Origin: Pectinophora gossypiella | Taxonomy: Eukaryota > Arthropoda > Insecta > Lepidoptera > Gelechiidae | Direction of reading: 5' to 3' | NCBI RefSeq assembly: GCF_024362695.1 | Contig: NW_026063248.1 | Coordinates: 769,663 to 833,662 of the forward strand | DNA: 64,000 nucleotides | Shown here: piece after piece, positions 1 to 10,732 of the stretch | Position numbering within the stretch: position 1 is the first letter of the stretch | Layout: each line of letters opens with the position of its first letter | Program-made: the position numbers and the translations under genes | Notes under the pieces: model-generated | Seen by the model: the letters and a program-made list of their open reading frames with translations, nothing else | The model's database searches: none | Told to the model about the DNA's origin: nothing

Positions 1-141
1 CCACGAATCCCTACTACTCTTGATTGTGAAAAGAAATCTAAACATAAACATAAAGAGATTCACTCACAAAATAATTAACAATCATAGAAATCAATACGTA
101 GTAGTAACCAACGAATTAGTCATGTAACATAAAATCAACAA
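1..141. other. AT-rich flank, nothing recognised
   Basis: Short AT-rich sequence left of Helitron-1. I see no coding region or repeat. It ends in an A at 141, the expected 5' half of the A|T Helitron target. Confidence 0.5.
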
Positions 142-260
142 TCTATACTTATAATAAATCTGTAGAGAGGTCAATTCTGTACATTAAATATTTTTTCAAA
201 ATAACTATCAGGGGGTGATAAGTGATCGATACTGATGCCAAAAATGCAATCAGTAAAATT

Positions 261-263
<3 letters not shown>

Positions 264-305
<42 letters not shown>

Positions 306-306
306 A
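264..306 (+). repeat. (TGTC)n microsatellite
   Basis: About ten TGTC units just inside the Helitron 5' end. Equivalent tracts lie at the same relative place in every Helitron copy here, so the tract is part of the element. Confidence 0.95.
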
Positions 307-424
307 TGTTCCTTATAGAAACAAAAACTACTGGACGGATTTTAATGAAACTTGGTACAATTATTCTTCACACTCCTGGACAGGTCATAGTATACTTTTC
401 ATCACGCTACAATCAATAGGAGCA

Positions 425-1310
425 GAGTAGTGAAGGGAAATCCTTTTGTATGAAAAATCTAAACCACTCAAGTTAGACGTTTGAAATTTGGCATGCAGGT
501 ACCTTAGATACCGTAGAGGTGCACTAAGAAAGGAATTCCCGAAATTCCTACGGGAACGGGAATTAGCGGGAAAATCCTTTTGTATGAAAAATCTAAACCA
601 CTCAAGTTAGACTTTTGAAATTTGGCATGCAGGTACCTTAGATAACGTAGAGGTGCACTAAGAAAGGAATTCCCGAAATTCCCACGGGAACGGGAATTAG
701 CGGAAAAATATTTTTGTATGAAAAATCTAAACCATTCAAGTTAGATGTTTGAAATTTGTCATGCAGGTACCTTAGATACCGTAGAGGTGTACTAAGAAAG
801 GAATTCCCGAAATTCCTACGGGAACGGGAATTAGCGGGAAAATCCTTTTGTATGAAAAATCTAAACCACTCAAGTTAGACGTTTGAAATTTGGCATGCAG
901 GTACTTTAGTAAACTTAAAGCTTAGTTGCAACAGGATATTACAAAATTCCCACGGGAACGGTAGTTAGCGGGAAAAAACATTTGTATGAAAAAATCAAAT
1001 CTAAATAAAAGGAGAAACTGACTGACTCAGTGACTGACATATCAACGCATAGCCTGAACGGCTAAATGTAGGCATTTGAAATTTGGAAGGGACATAGCTT
1101 AGGTACCGTAGAGGTGCACTAAGAAAGGAATTCCCGGAATTCCCACGGGAACGGAAATTAGCGGGAAAATCCTTTTGTATGAAAAATCTAAACCGCTTAA
1201 GTTAGACGCTTGAAATTTGGCATGCAGGTACCTTAGTTAACTTAGACCTTAGTTGCAACAGGATATTGCAAAATTCCCACGGAAACGGGAGTTAGCGGGA
1301 AAAAAACATT
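425..1310 (+). repeat. 134-bp-type tandem repeats of Helitron-1
   Basis: Roughly six or seven imperfect copies of a unit containing GCATGCAGGTACCTTAG, TGCACTAAGAAAGGAATTCC and GGGAACGGGAATTAGCGGG. They are the reverse complement of the units in the large array at 22030-27115. The last units diverge and carry extra sequence (CAACAGGATATTGCAAAATT). Confidence 0.85.
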
Positions 1311-1344
1311 TGTATGAAAAAATCGAAACCGCGTAAGATAGATA

Positions 1345-1545
1345 TTTTCAATTCAATTCAATTAAATTATTTATTGCATTCCATGTAGTACAATGGGGTG
1401 TTACATAGGCATAGGAACTAAAACATGGACCCTGTAGGGCACAGCAACGTTGAAGGGAAGAGAGGAAGTGTGTATTAAAATTAAAACTCAATGAACAATC
1501 AATTAAAAAAAAATCAATTCAATCAATTGATTCAATCTAGCATGC
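1345..1545 (-). mobile_element. Reversed retroposon 3' end inside Helitron-1
   Basis: A segment starting with (TCAAT)n, then AATTATTTATTGC and about 150 bp of unique sequence. On the minus strand it reads as a retroposon 3' end with an AATAAA-like signal and a short-repeat tail. The same segment is present in Helitron-2 (about 21400-21575), so it was in the common ancestor of the two copies. Confidence 0.55.
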
Positions 1546-1872
1546 ATGCATACCTTAGTAAATATAAAGTTTATTTTTGGCTGTATTTTGAAAAATGGGA
1601 GTTATTGGGAAAAAAATTGTATGAAAAAATCTAAACTGCATAAGTTAGATGCTTGAAATTTGATATGCACTCCCACACACACAAAGATCTCTCTCTTATA
1701 TAACACGCCACGCGGACGAAGTCGCGGGCAAAAGCTAGTGTCTCATAAAAAAACTTAAATATGTAGTTTTAAATCCTCTTCTTGTCAAACAAACATTTTC
1801 TTCATTTCAAACATTTACGAAAAATAAAATAATATTGAAAATCAATAAACGTGGTTATAAAAAAAAATATAA

Positions 1873-3658
1873 TTATGAACTCTCTTCGTCGTCACTGGCC
1901 CTGATCGGTTGCTCTTGATCATCAGTGGAAAATAAAGTATTATAAAACCTTTGATAATGACTAGGGATACAAGCCGAGTCACATAGCTCCGTCAAGTCGT
2001 TGTGCAGTGGCCGAGGAATAGGTAGCGGTGCTTGATAAGCCAGGCTAAGGATAGGCATTGACTGCTGCAACTGCTCGTTGGGCGCTTTGCGTCTACGACG
2101 AGAACTCAGTCTTGTTGTTGTAAGTAATTGATTTTTGTTCGGATTCCACAAGACTATATTTAAAATATAATTTGTCTGATTCGGCGTGGTTTATTTCCTT
2201 AATGGAAGTCCAGCGAACCTTTTCGCCTTCGTCGTCCCAGGTCCATTTTTGATCTTTGCGTTCTACTAACTTTTTTAGATTGAAAAAATCAGCTTGCGTC
2301 ATTTCTTTAACGGAAAATCTGTTTCCTTCAACTTTCGCGTTAGAAATGACGAAATACATTTGCTCTGGCGTATAAATAATTTGATTTTTTTTGGCCCTTT
2401 CTACGCACGCATGCATTGTGTCACCTTCAGATTGGCTGTGGCCAGTTTCAAAAAATCTGAGTGATATTCACCGGTAGAGTTCTGCATGCATGTTGTAACA
2501 TTGCAAAGATGAAACGATTTCGGTTCTGACCAACACATGAGTCTGAGTATAGCGAAATTTCCCGTTTATCCTTTTTCACCTCCTCATTAATAAAGTGCCA
2601 CAAGCAATTTCCTATTTCGATGGCACCACGCTTAGCAATTTGCTGATGCCAAACGAAACAATAAACTTTTTTTAATAAAGTTATAAATTGCATATTTTCT
2701 TTTATAATAAAATCGACTGATCTCAGCTTGTGGTATATAAAGAACTTTTTCCAAGTCAAAGCAGGCAACGGTTTTTGTTTCAGTGTCTGATTCTGCTTTT
2801 TCTGTATTTTTTTATTCCCTTACCGCTAATTTATCCTGAATGTGTTTATCATAGTTCTCTTTCAATTGTTTTTTTCTGTCTTCGTCTGCGTTATTGTAAA
2901 TAAAACATTTATCGCATAAATCTTTCTTTGGCTTAAAAAAACCATAATTAAACCGTGTATTGAATATAAATTCGTATTGACTTTTACTTGCCATACTCTC
3001 ATAATCTGTATGTTTTGCGAACCACTCTTTGTATAAGCGATACATTTTTGGCATGTTCAGTGTTTGTATATGGCGAACGATACTTTCCTCTACAAGAACG
3101 TCCATCCGACGAGGCCTGTTTAAATGTTTTCCGCGTAAATCTTCAATTTTAGTTGATTCCTGTTTTTCTATGGCTTTGTAGACCCACTTTTCGTTAATTT
3201 GTAAAGTGTTTAGGAACATTTTTTTACAGACAATCACGCTTTGTGACCTATTCATTTGAGCAGTCGCAGGTAAATTGTACACTATTGTTTGTGATCTGTT
3301 ATTTTTTCTTTCTAAAGTTTGACGTTTGATAGGCTGCACGGAGATAAATCTTAGAATGAATTCCCATTGCTTTTCATGGTCGCCTATATTCCAAAACTTC
3401 TTGAAAATTACTTGTCTAAGATTTCTACCTATCTTCTCACTGCATCCACGTTTGCATTCACATGCTTCGCCTATTTCCTTTTCTTTGCCTACCTTCTTAT
3501 TTCTTACTCCGCTGTACGATTTCCCTAATTTTTTCAGTCTTTTATTATGTCTATCTTTCCATTTACTTTCATCACGTTTTCTTTTTCTCCCTCTTTCAGG
3601 GGTACTATTAAGACTGCTGTTATCGTCATGTGCATTAAAATCGTTATGTTCACCTGAA
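1873..3658 (-). pseudogene. Broken DDE-like transposase-type protein, main exon
   Basis: Read on the minus strand, the frame opens at a splice acceptor (CTTCTTCAG at about 3659). It encodes a Lys/Arg-rich start, a Cys cluster (CECKRGC) followed by IFKKFWNIGD, then CDKCFIYNN, ACFDLEKVL, FYYKRKYAIYNF, CFVWHQ, EIGNCLWHFI, YSDSCVGQNRN and GHSQSEGDTMHA. The Asp in FDLE, the Asp in YSDS and the acidic residue in QSEGD are spaced as in an RNase-H-fold DDE nuclease. That is inference; I cannot name the family. Breaks: an in-frame TAA at 2812-2814, and frameshifts near 2680 (A-run), near 2455 (T-run) and near 2155. An Arg/Ser-rich acidic tail ends at 1873. It is a dead transposon gene, or less likely a decayed host gene derived from one. 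Confidence 0.6.
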
Positions 3659-3741
3659 GAAGTAAAATAACAATCAATAATCGAAATTACATAATGATTA
3701 TATATCTTTTAACGTTTAACGAGTATTTTTTTTTTAATTAC
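3659..3741 (-). other. 83-bp intron
   Basis: On the minus strand it starts GTAATT and ends in a pyrimidine-rich CTTCTTCAG. Removing it joins the ATC ACA G end of the upstream exon to GTGAACATAAC in frame (phase 1). The preserved intron argues against a retrocopy. Confidence 0.65.
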
Positions 3742-4091
3742 CTGTGATTCGAGTCGCCAAAATAAAAGAATTTATCTTTAACTGAGCAAGAAAGGAGAGT
3801 GTAGGAAGTGTATTATGACACGTATCTTCTTGTAGTATACTTTCAGAAAGATGTTCTTCTGAGTATGTGTTATCTTGTTCTCTCAAATTATCGCCGACAT
3901 CAACATTTTCTAGATCTTCGAAAACGTCATCGGTGTCAGATAAGCGAACTAAACTTGAATTTACAGTTAAATCCATTAATGGTGAAGGAATACAACTGGC
4001 CAATTTCGAAGTAGTTGGGGTGCTAAACATTGAGTTGAACTTGTTATTTTTGGTTTTTGTTGTGTTACCAAAATATCTATTACATCCATCT
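3742..4091 (-). pseudogene. Transposase-like gene, second exon (duplicate B)
   Basis: On the minus strand it begins after an acceptor (CTTTTTCAG at about 4092) and runs open to the GTAATT donor at 3741. It encodes an acidic, Ser-rich, probably disordered segment with the landmarks CNRYFGNTTKTKNN, IPSPLMDLT and NSSLVRLSDTDD. The upstream exon at 4391-4888 has the same landmarks in the same order (SSNRNCGNTITSENN, VPSPSMDLT, ISNLVRLS), so one exon is a tandem copy of the other. No catalytic motif is present; it supplies the N-terminal region of the product. Confidence 0.55.
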
Positions 4092-4287
4092 GAAAAAGAA
4101 AACGGTAATAATAATAATTGTTATCTAACTTATGACTATTGATAGTTAATATAATAAATTAAAAACTTTTCTACTATGACAAAAGAGTTCAATTACGTTG
4201 ACTGTGTAAGGAAAGAGACTAGTGGAACTGTATTTTCACACGTACCTTCTTGTTGATCACTTTCAGCAAGAGGTGTTTTTGTCCTTA

Positions 4288-4400
4288 TTCAATTCAATTC
4301 AAATTATTTATTTTCAGACACAGGTCCATAGATGTTAGTAACAATGCAAACTTAAAGCTAGGGTTAGTATAAAACAGAGCAAATGAAAACTTAAGAGAGG
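4288..4400 (-). mobile_element. Short retroposon 3' fragment in exon A
   Basis: Sequence beginning (ATTCA)n, then AATTATTTATTTTCAG and about 70 bp more. Flanking sequence aligns with the duplicate exon at about 3819-3890, which lacks it, so it is an insertion. On the minus strand it is a 3' end with an AATAAATAA signal and a (TTGAA)n tail. Confidence 0.5.
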
Positions 4401-4888
4401 TGGAGTATGTTATCCTGTACTCTCAAACTATTCTCAAAACCACGCTCTGTGTTACTTGTCATCAAATTCACACTGTTAATGCTCAAGCTGCAATGAGGTC
4501 CCTGTGGAGGCTCCACGTTTTCTATATCGTTTAAAACATCTTTGGCAATAGATAAGCGGACAAGATTTGAAATTGTTAAATCCATCGATGGTGATGGCAC
4601 AAATCTAGTCAATTCTGAAAACGTGGAGTTGCTAATCGTCGAATCCAACCCATTATTTTCGCTAGTTATTGTGTTACCACAATTCCTATTGCTGCTGTCA
4701 CTGGTGTGTTCCTTTAAGACTTGAGGTCTGCTGTTATATTTAGGGGCAGTTTTCTTTTTTTTTGGGTGAAGTAGAATCTGACGAGGAGTGACCCAAATTA
4801 GTGTCCGAAGGAATATATTCCGATGTATCTGGTGAAAAGTCTTGATCGACCATGTCGAAATCGGATTTTTCAGGAATGGCATCATCTG
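4391..4888 (-). pseudogene. Transposase-like gene, first exon (duplicate A)
   Basis: After an acceptor (GTCTTTTCAG at about 4889) the minus-strand frame reads an acidic segment with DDAIPEKSDFDM and SDTNLGHSSSDSTSP. It then meets an A-run near 4755 where the frame slips by one. Beyond the slip it continues with the region that duplicates exon B. It ends in a part interrupted by the retroposon fragment at 4288-4400. The slip and the insertion make it non-functional. The true gene start lies further upstream and is not identified. Confidence 0.5.
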
Positions 4889-5585
4889 AAAAGACGTCAA
4901 GAAAGGTACGAAATATTAAACTGTATACAAATAAAAAACGTTACCTAAAAATTATTATTTATGTACTACCTAATTTAAACATTTAAAGTGATTTTTGTGT
5001 ATTATTTAAGCATCTTCCTATACCTACCCCTTCGGGGTACCGGCGTGATGTTATGATTATTTTGTCTACATCTACAAAATAATATCTCACTATTTGGCAC
5101 AGTCCTACCCTCTACCAACCGAAAGGTCCTCAACCTCTTATCAGTCCATCGGGTGATCAGCCCGCAATGTCCTAACCAAAGCAGGGAAAGTCTCACAAAA
5201 TTCACAAAGTGATTTTTGAACATAACAAAACAACATAACATTATAGGCATGGGTCGACTATACTGGGTGTTAGTGACATCGTAACGAATACTGAGGGATG
5301 ATTCAGACCATGATTCTGAGTTAATATCTAGTGGAATTTTCCGTCGCAAAATTCATGAAATTTTGAGTTTTGTTTTTAATTATTTTCAATTCCATATTGT
5401 GCTTTTAGCTGCATAGAACCCAAATTTCAATAAAAAAAACAATAATGACAAAGCACTTAGTAATTTATTAATTTAATTGTAATGTTATATCATTTAAATA
5501 TACTAAATACAATGTTAATAAAATATATAACATAGTCAAATTAAAAAAACCTACACTACAATACGTCAAAATACACACACACATA
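4889..5585. other. Unassigned AT-rich stretch
   Basis: A GC-richer block at about 5010-5340 has a 115-codon minus-strand frame with no motif I recognise; it is probably an old repeat fragment. The rest is AT-rich with no feature. It ends in A at 5585, the left flank of the next Helitron. Confidence 0.4.
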
Positions 5586-5616
5586 TCCATACTAATATTA
5601 TAAATGCGAAAGTAAC

Positions 5617-5693
<77 letters not shown>

Positions 5694-5694
5694 T
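5617..5694 (+). repeat. (TCTG)n microsatellite
   Basis: About 19 uninterrupted TCTG units near the Helitron 5' end. The sister copy at 46380 has fewer units and an interruption. Confidence 0.95.
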
Positions 5695-5891
5695 ACTCTT
5701 TCACGCCTAAACGGCTCAACGGATTTTGATGAAATTTGGTATGGTGATAGATGATAACCTAGAAATGGTCATAGGCTATAAATAATCACGCCATCGTTCT
5801 TAGGGGGTAGGCAGTTGGCAGATAACTAAATTGATTTAGTGATTTGTAGTCGTTTTTGTTGGGACTTTTGCTCTTTCACGTCTAAACGGCT

Positions 5892-6195
5892 AAATAATAA
5901 TAATAATAATAAAAATATTTATTTCCTTCACAACATATCATGATACAAAGTGTACATAAACATCTTAGACAATAGGGTTAAACATAACGGGTGATCATGT
6001 GTAAAGGCTGGAACCTAGACTAGGATACCCTGTATTATAGGATTCCAGGCCTCCACCTCCAGATCAGCAGTCTTAATGGGTAGCCATAATTACAACTTAG
6101 AAAGAAACAAACGACTACAAAAATAAAAGAAATAAGGATAAAAATTAAAAAACTAATCAATCAATCAATAGGGAATTAAGTAGAACAACTATTTG
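5892..6195 (-). mobile_element. 304-bp retroposon insertion in Helitron-3
   Basis: Absent from the sister Helitron at 46347. It is flanked by CGGCT at 5887-5891 and 6196-6200, a 5-bp target duplication. It begins (AAT)n AAAAATATTTATTT, so on the minus strand it ends in an ATAAATATTTTT stretch plus an (ATT)n tail. This is a 5'-truncated LINE or SINE 3' end. Confidence 0.75.
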
Positions 6196-8228
6196 CGGCT
6201 GAACGGATTTTAATGAAATTTATTAAGGTAATAGTTGGTTATCTACAAACGGTTGTACGATCAAATTGATCACGTCATCGTACTTAGGGGGTAGGAAGTA
6301 GGCAGAAAACTGAATTGAGTTAGTGATTTTTTTATGGTTTTTGCTGGGAGTTTTGTCTATCATGCCTAAACGGCTCAACGGATTTTGATGAAATTTAGAT
6401 AGGTGATAGATAGTAACCTAGAAAAGGTTATGGGCTATTAATATTTATGCTATCGTACTTAAGGCGTAGGCAGTAGACAGAAAACTAGGTTAGTGATTTT
6501 TAATTGTTTGTTTTAAAAGTTTGCCTCATTCACGCCTTAACGTCTGAACGGAATTTTATAAGACTTGGTTAATTTAAAGATAGGATCTTAGACACGGACA
6601 CAGGCTACTTTTTATGGCGGGAAAATACCTCATTCCCGCGGAAATCTAGATTTCGTGATCGTGTCAAGAAGCGCATGACGCCATAGCTACTGGAATGATT
6701 TCGATGTTTTTTTTTAAACTGAGTGACTTCAAGTTAGTACTTGATCACTTTTCTAACTTAGAGGGTAGGTAGGCGCCATAATTTAGGGAATTTATGATAA
6801 AATTTTGATGCAACTGTCTTTATTAAACAGTTATATCTCATTCCTACAGGAACCTACACATAGCTATAGCTAGCTATCTATTAACATTAAAACTCTTTCT
6901 AGAATCACATTACGCCAATTAATTGATCTGATTTGTATAAGTTTTTTTATTCAACTGACTGTTACATTACATACAGATAAAATCTAATTACTTACACCAC
7001 ATAATTAATATAGTACTACATGACTAGCTACGCTTTAAACTTGAGGAGGTAATTCGATAGACATTTATACGAACTTTAAGCCCAGTAATCAATCATAGTA
7101 ATAAGGTAATACTCATTTTAGACAAAGAAACGGATAGGTAATCAGTTCGTCAACGAAATTATAACACCTACACTTAGTTTGTTTACTATTCAACTGTTGT
7201 AAAATATTATAAATGCGAAAGTAACTCTGTCTGTCTGTCTGTCTGTTACGCTTTCCCGCTTAAACCTCTCAACCGATTTTGATTAAATTTGGCACAGACA
7301 ATCTTTAGACCCTGAGAAAGAAAATAGGATACCTTTTATTGCGAAAAGAAGGGACGAAGAGATTGAAATAGGGGTTGAAAGTTTGTATGGGATATTTTAA
7401 TTTTAAAATATAAATCCATGAAACTTTATATTTAAGCACTTGATAAAAAATAATTAAACATTTGTTCTAGCGTTGCTGAAATTTCGACCAGTGAGGGGGT
7501 GAAATGAGGGTTGAAAGTTTGTATGGGAGTTCGTCATTTTTGGGGATAAAACCACGAAACTTTATATTTAGGAACTTGATAAGAAATAAAAAAACAATTT
7601 GTTAAAGCGTTTTTGAAAATTCGATCTTTGAGGGGATGAAATAGGTGTTGAAATTTTTTATGAGGTTCGTCATTTTTCAAGATAAAAATATTAAATTTTG
7701 TGTTTAGGCACTAAATAACAAACAAAAAATCGTTTGTTCAAGCATTTTGAAATTTTTACCAGTATGGGGGTGAAATACGGGTTGAATGTTTGTATGGGTA
7801 TTCGTCATTTTTGAAGATAAAACCATGAAACTTGGTACGTAGGTCTCTTAGGATGTGCAGAGTTTTTCAACAAACGGATTTTCCGAAATTCGAACGGAAT
7901 GGAACGGATTCGGAACGGGAACTACAAAGCCAAACTTTTTGTATACAAAATATTAACCACTGAACCTAGGAACATGATATTTAGTAGTTTTGGGTGTATC
8001 AAGTTAAAAAAATTTGGCTTTTGTAGATAAAGTTCCTTTTAACGAATACTCTGCATCGCCGCCACTGCCGTCGGTCGTCGTTCGTCGTCGCGCACATTCG
8101 CCGAAGTGTGGCGGCAGTCAACGGCGCTGTCTTGTGGTGGGGGAGCGCACGTGGTGTATACGTGGCCTGCTCGCGAGTGTCGAGTCCAAACAATTTCTAC
8201 ATTTTAACAAATAATAACAAAATAGCAA

Positions 8229-8287
8229 ACGTTGTGTACAAAAAAGTTTTAAATTAGGTCATTTTAAAATATTTTTGTACACAACGT
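8229..8287. repeat. Perfect 16-bp inverted repeat in Helitron-3
   Basis: ACGTTGTGTACAAAAA is followed 27 bp later by its exact reverse complement. The same 59-bp hairpin is at 48665-48723 in the sister copy. Confidence 0.85.
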
Positions 8288-8519
8288 GACGCTGACCCCT
8301 GTAAGTGTCTTGGACATAAGGGACCGATAAATATTCCTAGGTAATTTCTGCCACTCAATGGAATACATAGGTACTTTATAACGACTGTAAACAGATATTT
8401 TTTATTTTTTTTAAACATACCTACTTACTCTCTTTTAATCACATGCTATACCGTTCCTTTTATATAATCCTTAATATTCAAATTAAAAGTACGCAGACGA
8501 AGTCGCGGGTACCAGCTAG

Positions 8520-9040
8520 TTACATATAAGTCTCATCAGTGGAGGTTCTTGGACCAAGTTTCATACAAAAGTGCCCATTGTCATTTAGTAAATACCTACC
8601 TATCTTCTGCCCGCTAAGCATTTCCATTCAGAGTGCCTATAAATAAACTTACGTTAGCGATATATTTTCTAATCCATCAGCTGTTTGCATCCATAAATAC
8701 AGTGCTATTACTTCATTAGTGTAAAAATCTTTGTTTATAATAGTCCAGTGAGAATCGAAGTAGCTGCGCCGCTTCCGTCGCCTGCGCGCTCGGACAACCG
8801 GTTCGCGTAGGCAACGGAACAATCAGCTGTGCGATAAGGAACAAGGAGCGTAAGCCGTTAGCGATTATCTACTTCATAAAACATTTTTACATCAAATTGC
8901 AACGTAAGGGAGTTAATTCATTGATTGTGCCGCACTGCTGTACTCACATACCTTACAGGGTAGGCAGGAGGTAACTTGTTTGTTATTTATCAGGATTTAT
9001 CGTGTAATATTATTGTTCACGGACACCCGTAAATCTAAAC
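8520..9040 (+). other. BEL 5' leader, LTR not resolved
   Basis: Non-coding sequence between the Helitron end and the BEL gag ATG. It has a GC-rich patch near 8765-8830. I found no clear match to 41899-42196, so the 5' LTR is missing, diverged or only partly present. Confidence 0.4.
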
Positions 9041-9656
9041 ATGACTGAACCTTCTAGTAAATTATCTCCTTTACTGATTCCATCTATGAATGAACTAAAA
9101 GAGCTAAAAACTAAGCGTAGTTCTATTAAAGGTCAGATAACCATATTTGGAAATTATCTTACAAATATAAAAGGGTGCTCCACATTAACTGATACGCAGA
9201 TCAATGAATTAACTTTGAAATTATCTAAAATTTCAGAACTTGGTACTAGGTTTGAAGACATACAAACCCGCATAGAAGTCTTGAATGATACAAGCCTTGA
9301 TGATGAACTGTTAGAAAGAAATAATATTGAAAGCAAACTTCATCTTCATTTTGCCAGCGCTCAATCGATACTTGAAAAATGCAAACCTAAAGACTTACCT
9401 AAAGATTTGGATAAACCGTCCCCACCTTCCGAAGGGTCTCATTGTAGTGGTCATACTTCTTGTAATGGTCCGATGAGTTTCAAGTTGCCACAAATTCAAA
9501 TACATAAGTTCGACGGGGCTTATTTTAAATGGTTAGAATTTCGAGATACATATCGGTCATTAATTCATGAAAATGAAAATATAAAACCTATTCATAAATT
9601 TCACTACTTGAACTCTTATCTCGAGGGTGAAGCAGCACGCGTCGTTTCCAACCTTG
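9041..9656 (+). pseudogene. BEL/Pao Gag, N-terminal part
   Basis: An ATG-initiated frame encodes a Glu/Lys-rich helical region, then a Pro/Ser linker, then LPQIQIHKFDGAYFKWLEFRD. That is the conserved start of the BEL/Pao Gag domain (DUF1759 type). It continues through KFHYLNSYLEGEAARV. The frame runs into the Gypsy A LTR at 9657 and would stop 23 bp later. The continuation (EISADNYSEAWDLL) begins at 28304, in frame if Gypsy A and one CTTG duplication are removed. The ATG at 9041 is the first in a long open frame and lies where a BEL gag start is expected. Confidence 0.85.
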
Positions 9657-10050
9657 TGTCATCAACTACTTGTATTTAATTTCTCTATTATCATTTACAA
9701 TTATTAATGAGATGATTTATTTACATTTGTATCATAGTTATCAATAATTATAAAAGTCATTTAAAATTAATAAGTATATCAATTTAGTAATTGTGAGCCA
9801 ACTGTCCAGCCAACACCTGTTCTGGTGGGGATAAGGTTATAAGTAGTCGCCAGAACAGTGGAGGGGACAGTCGTCTCTCAACCGTCCAGTCGGACACATC
9901 ATATTTAGTGCAGTATAAATTAATGTGATACGTAATCGAGTGCTGGAAACATTTGTAAGTGGATTGATTACACGTTATAAAAGTGAGTACTTATTTTATT
10001 TAAAATAATCTATAAACCCCACTAAATAGTCTGTAATGAGGTATCCTACA
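9657..10050 (+). repeat. Gypsy A 5' LTR (394 bp)
   Basis: TG...CA ended direct repeat matching 27910-28303. It contains possible splice donors (GTAAGT at about 9957, GTGAGT at about 9982) that could serve spliced gag or pol messages. Confidence 0.92.
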
Positions 10051-10732
10051 TCTCAGAAGTGGGATAGCGAAATTACAAGCCTACAAAAGTGGAGATAGTG
10101 TGCTTTTTCATCCAAATTATTTGTTTTTCCTTGTCATTTTCTATTATGATTGAATGTCGAAACACGTGGGAATTATAATTTTCCCTTTTTGCTTTTGAAG
10201 ATCAATATTGTTACTATTTTCGATTCAATTTATATTGCTTCACAAACAACAAACCTTTTTTTTTTGTTGTTACTCACAATGTACCTACAATGGTGTAGCT
10301 GTGTTTGTTGATAAATAGTTCCTGTTTGCGAATATATAAAATCCGGATTGCTTTGGCTAAAAGCTTCATAACCAACATGGTCTGTAGACACTTGTTGCAA
10401 TAATTATGTATATTCCTACCATGAGCCCATCAGCTTACCTAGCTCACCGGACTATGATGAAATGCCTAATCATACTTAAACTAACTAGTATATGATAATA
10501 CACTATACTAAATTCTTAATTTTCTTCTCTGTTCTTTTCGTTTTACTTTCCTTTCCTAAATTATTTTTTTTTGTAGCTTCTCCGGCTTTGAATCGTATGC
10601 TTTTGCATAAAGTGATTTTAATTTAGCATTACTTAGTCCTATGACCCCTTTTCCCACGGCATATTTGTAATCGGGTTACTTTCTGCGTTTATTTTTTTCT
10701 CGATTCCAGTGAACCTGAACGAGGGCAACCTA
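10051..10732 (+). promoter_or_regulatory. Gypsy A leader with strong splice-acceptor-like site
   Basis: About 680 bp of AT-rich leader. A pyrimidine run ending ATTCCAG (to 10709) directly precedes the gag frame, which is open from there although the first ATG is at 10733. With GTAAGT and GTGAGT in the LTR this suggests a spliced gag message. That is inference from site consensus only. Confidence 0.4.

Larger units (their letters stand above)
142..1738 (+). mobile_element. Helitron-1, non-autonomous Helitron
   Basis: The element starts with TC after an A (141) and ends in CTAG before a T (1739), as expected for insertion between A and T without target duplication. A GC-rich hairpin with a GAA loop (1711-1727) sits just before the CTAG. 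The 5' end reads TCTATACTTATAATAAATC and is followed by a (TGTC)n tract. Inside are several 134-bp-type repeats and a short reversed retroposon tail. There is no Rep or helicase ORF, so it must be mobilised in trans. The same family occurs in reverse at 15893-27391, and its 5' end recurs at 58113. The small ORF over the TGTC tract is a repeat artefact. Confidence 0.85.
5586..8519 (+). mobile_element. Helitron-3, composite non-autonomous Helitron (copy 1)
   Basis: Starts TCCATACTAATATTATAAAT after an A and ends in CTAG before a T, with the GACGAAGTCGCGGG hairpin at about 8495-8510. It holds a long (TCTG)n tract, then several degenerate repeats of a roughly 270-bp module (CGGCT-AACGGATTTTGATGAAATTT). 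Near 7200 there is a second, diverged Helitron 5' end (TATTATAAATGCGAAAG plus TGTC). So two starts share one terminus. It encodes no Rep or helicase. It matches 46347-48955 over nearly its whole length; the length difference comes mainly from the 304-bp insert at 5892 and the longer microsatellite. Confidence 0.85.

Noticed and set aside
222..419. 65-codon ORF with Cys-Leu-Ser-Val repeats
   Set aside because: It is a translation of the (TGTC)n microsatellite in a Helitron end; the same occurs at 27121-27309.
3326..3670. 114-codon Leu/Phe/Ser-rich plus-strand ORF
   Set aside because: Antisense of the Lys/Arg-rich exon start of the transposase-like gene, which has the motif and splice-site support.
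1873..4888. A working host gene
   Set aside because: A nonsense codon and several frameshifts at homopolymer runs break the main exon. Some could be assembly errors, but the number argues for a pseudogene.
8014..8214. ORFs over the GC-rich patch of the composite Helitrons (also 48452-48664)
   Set aside because: The two copies differ by small indels that change frame, so there is no protein conservation.
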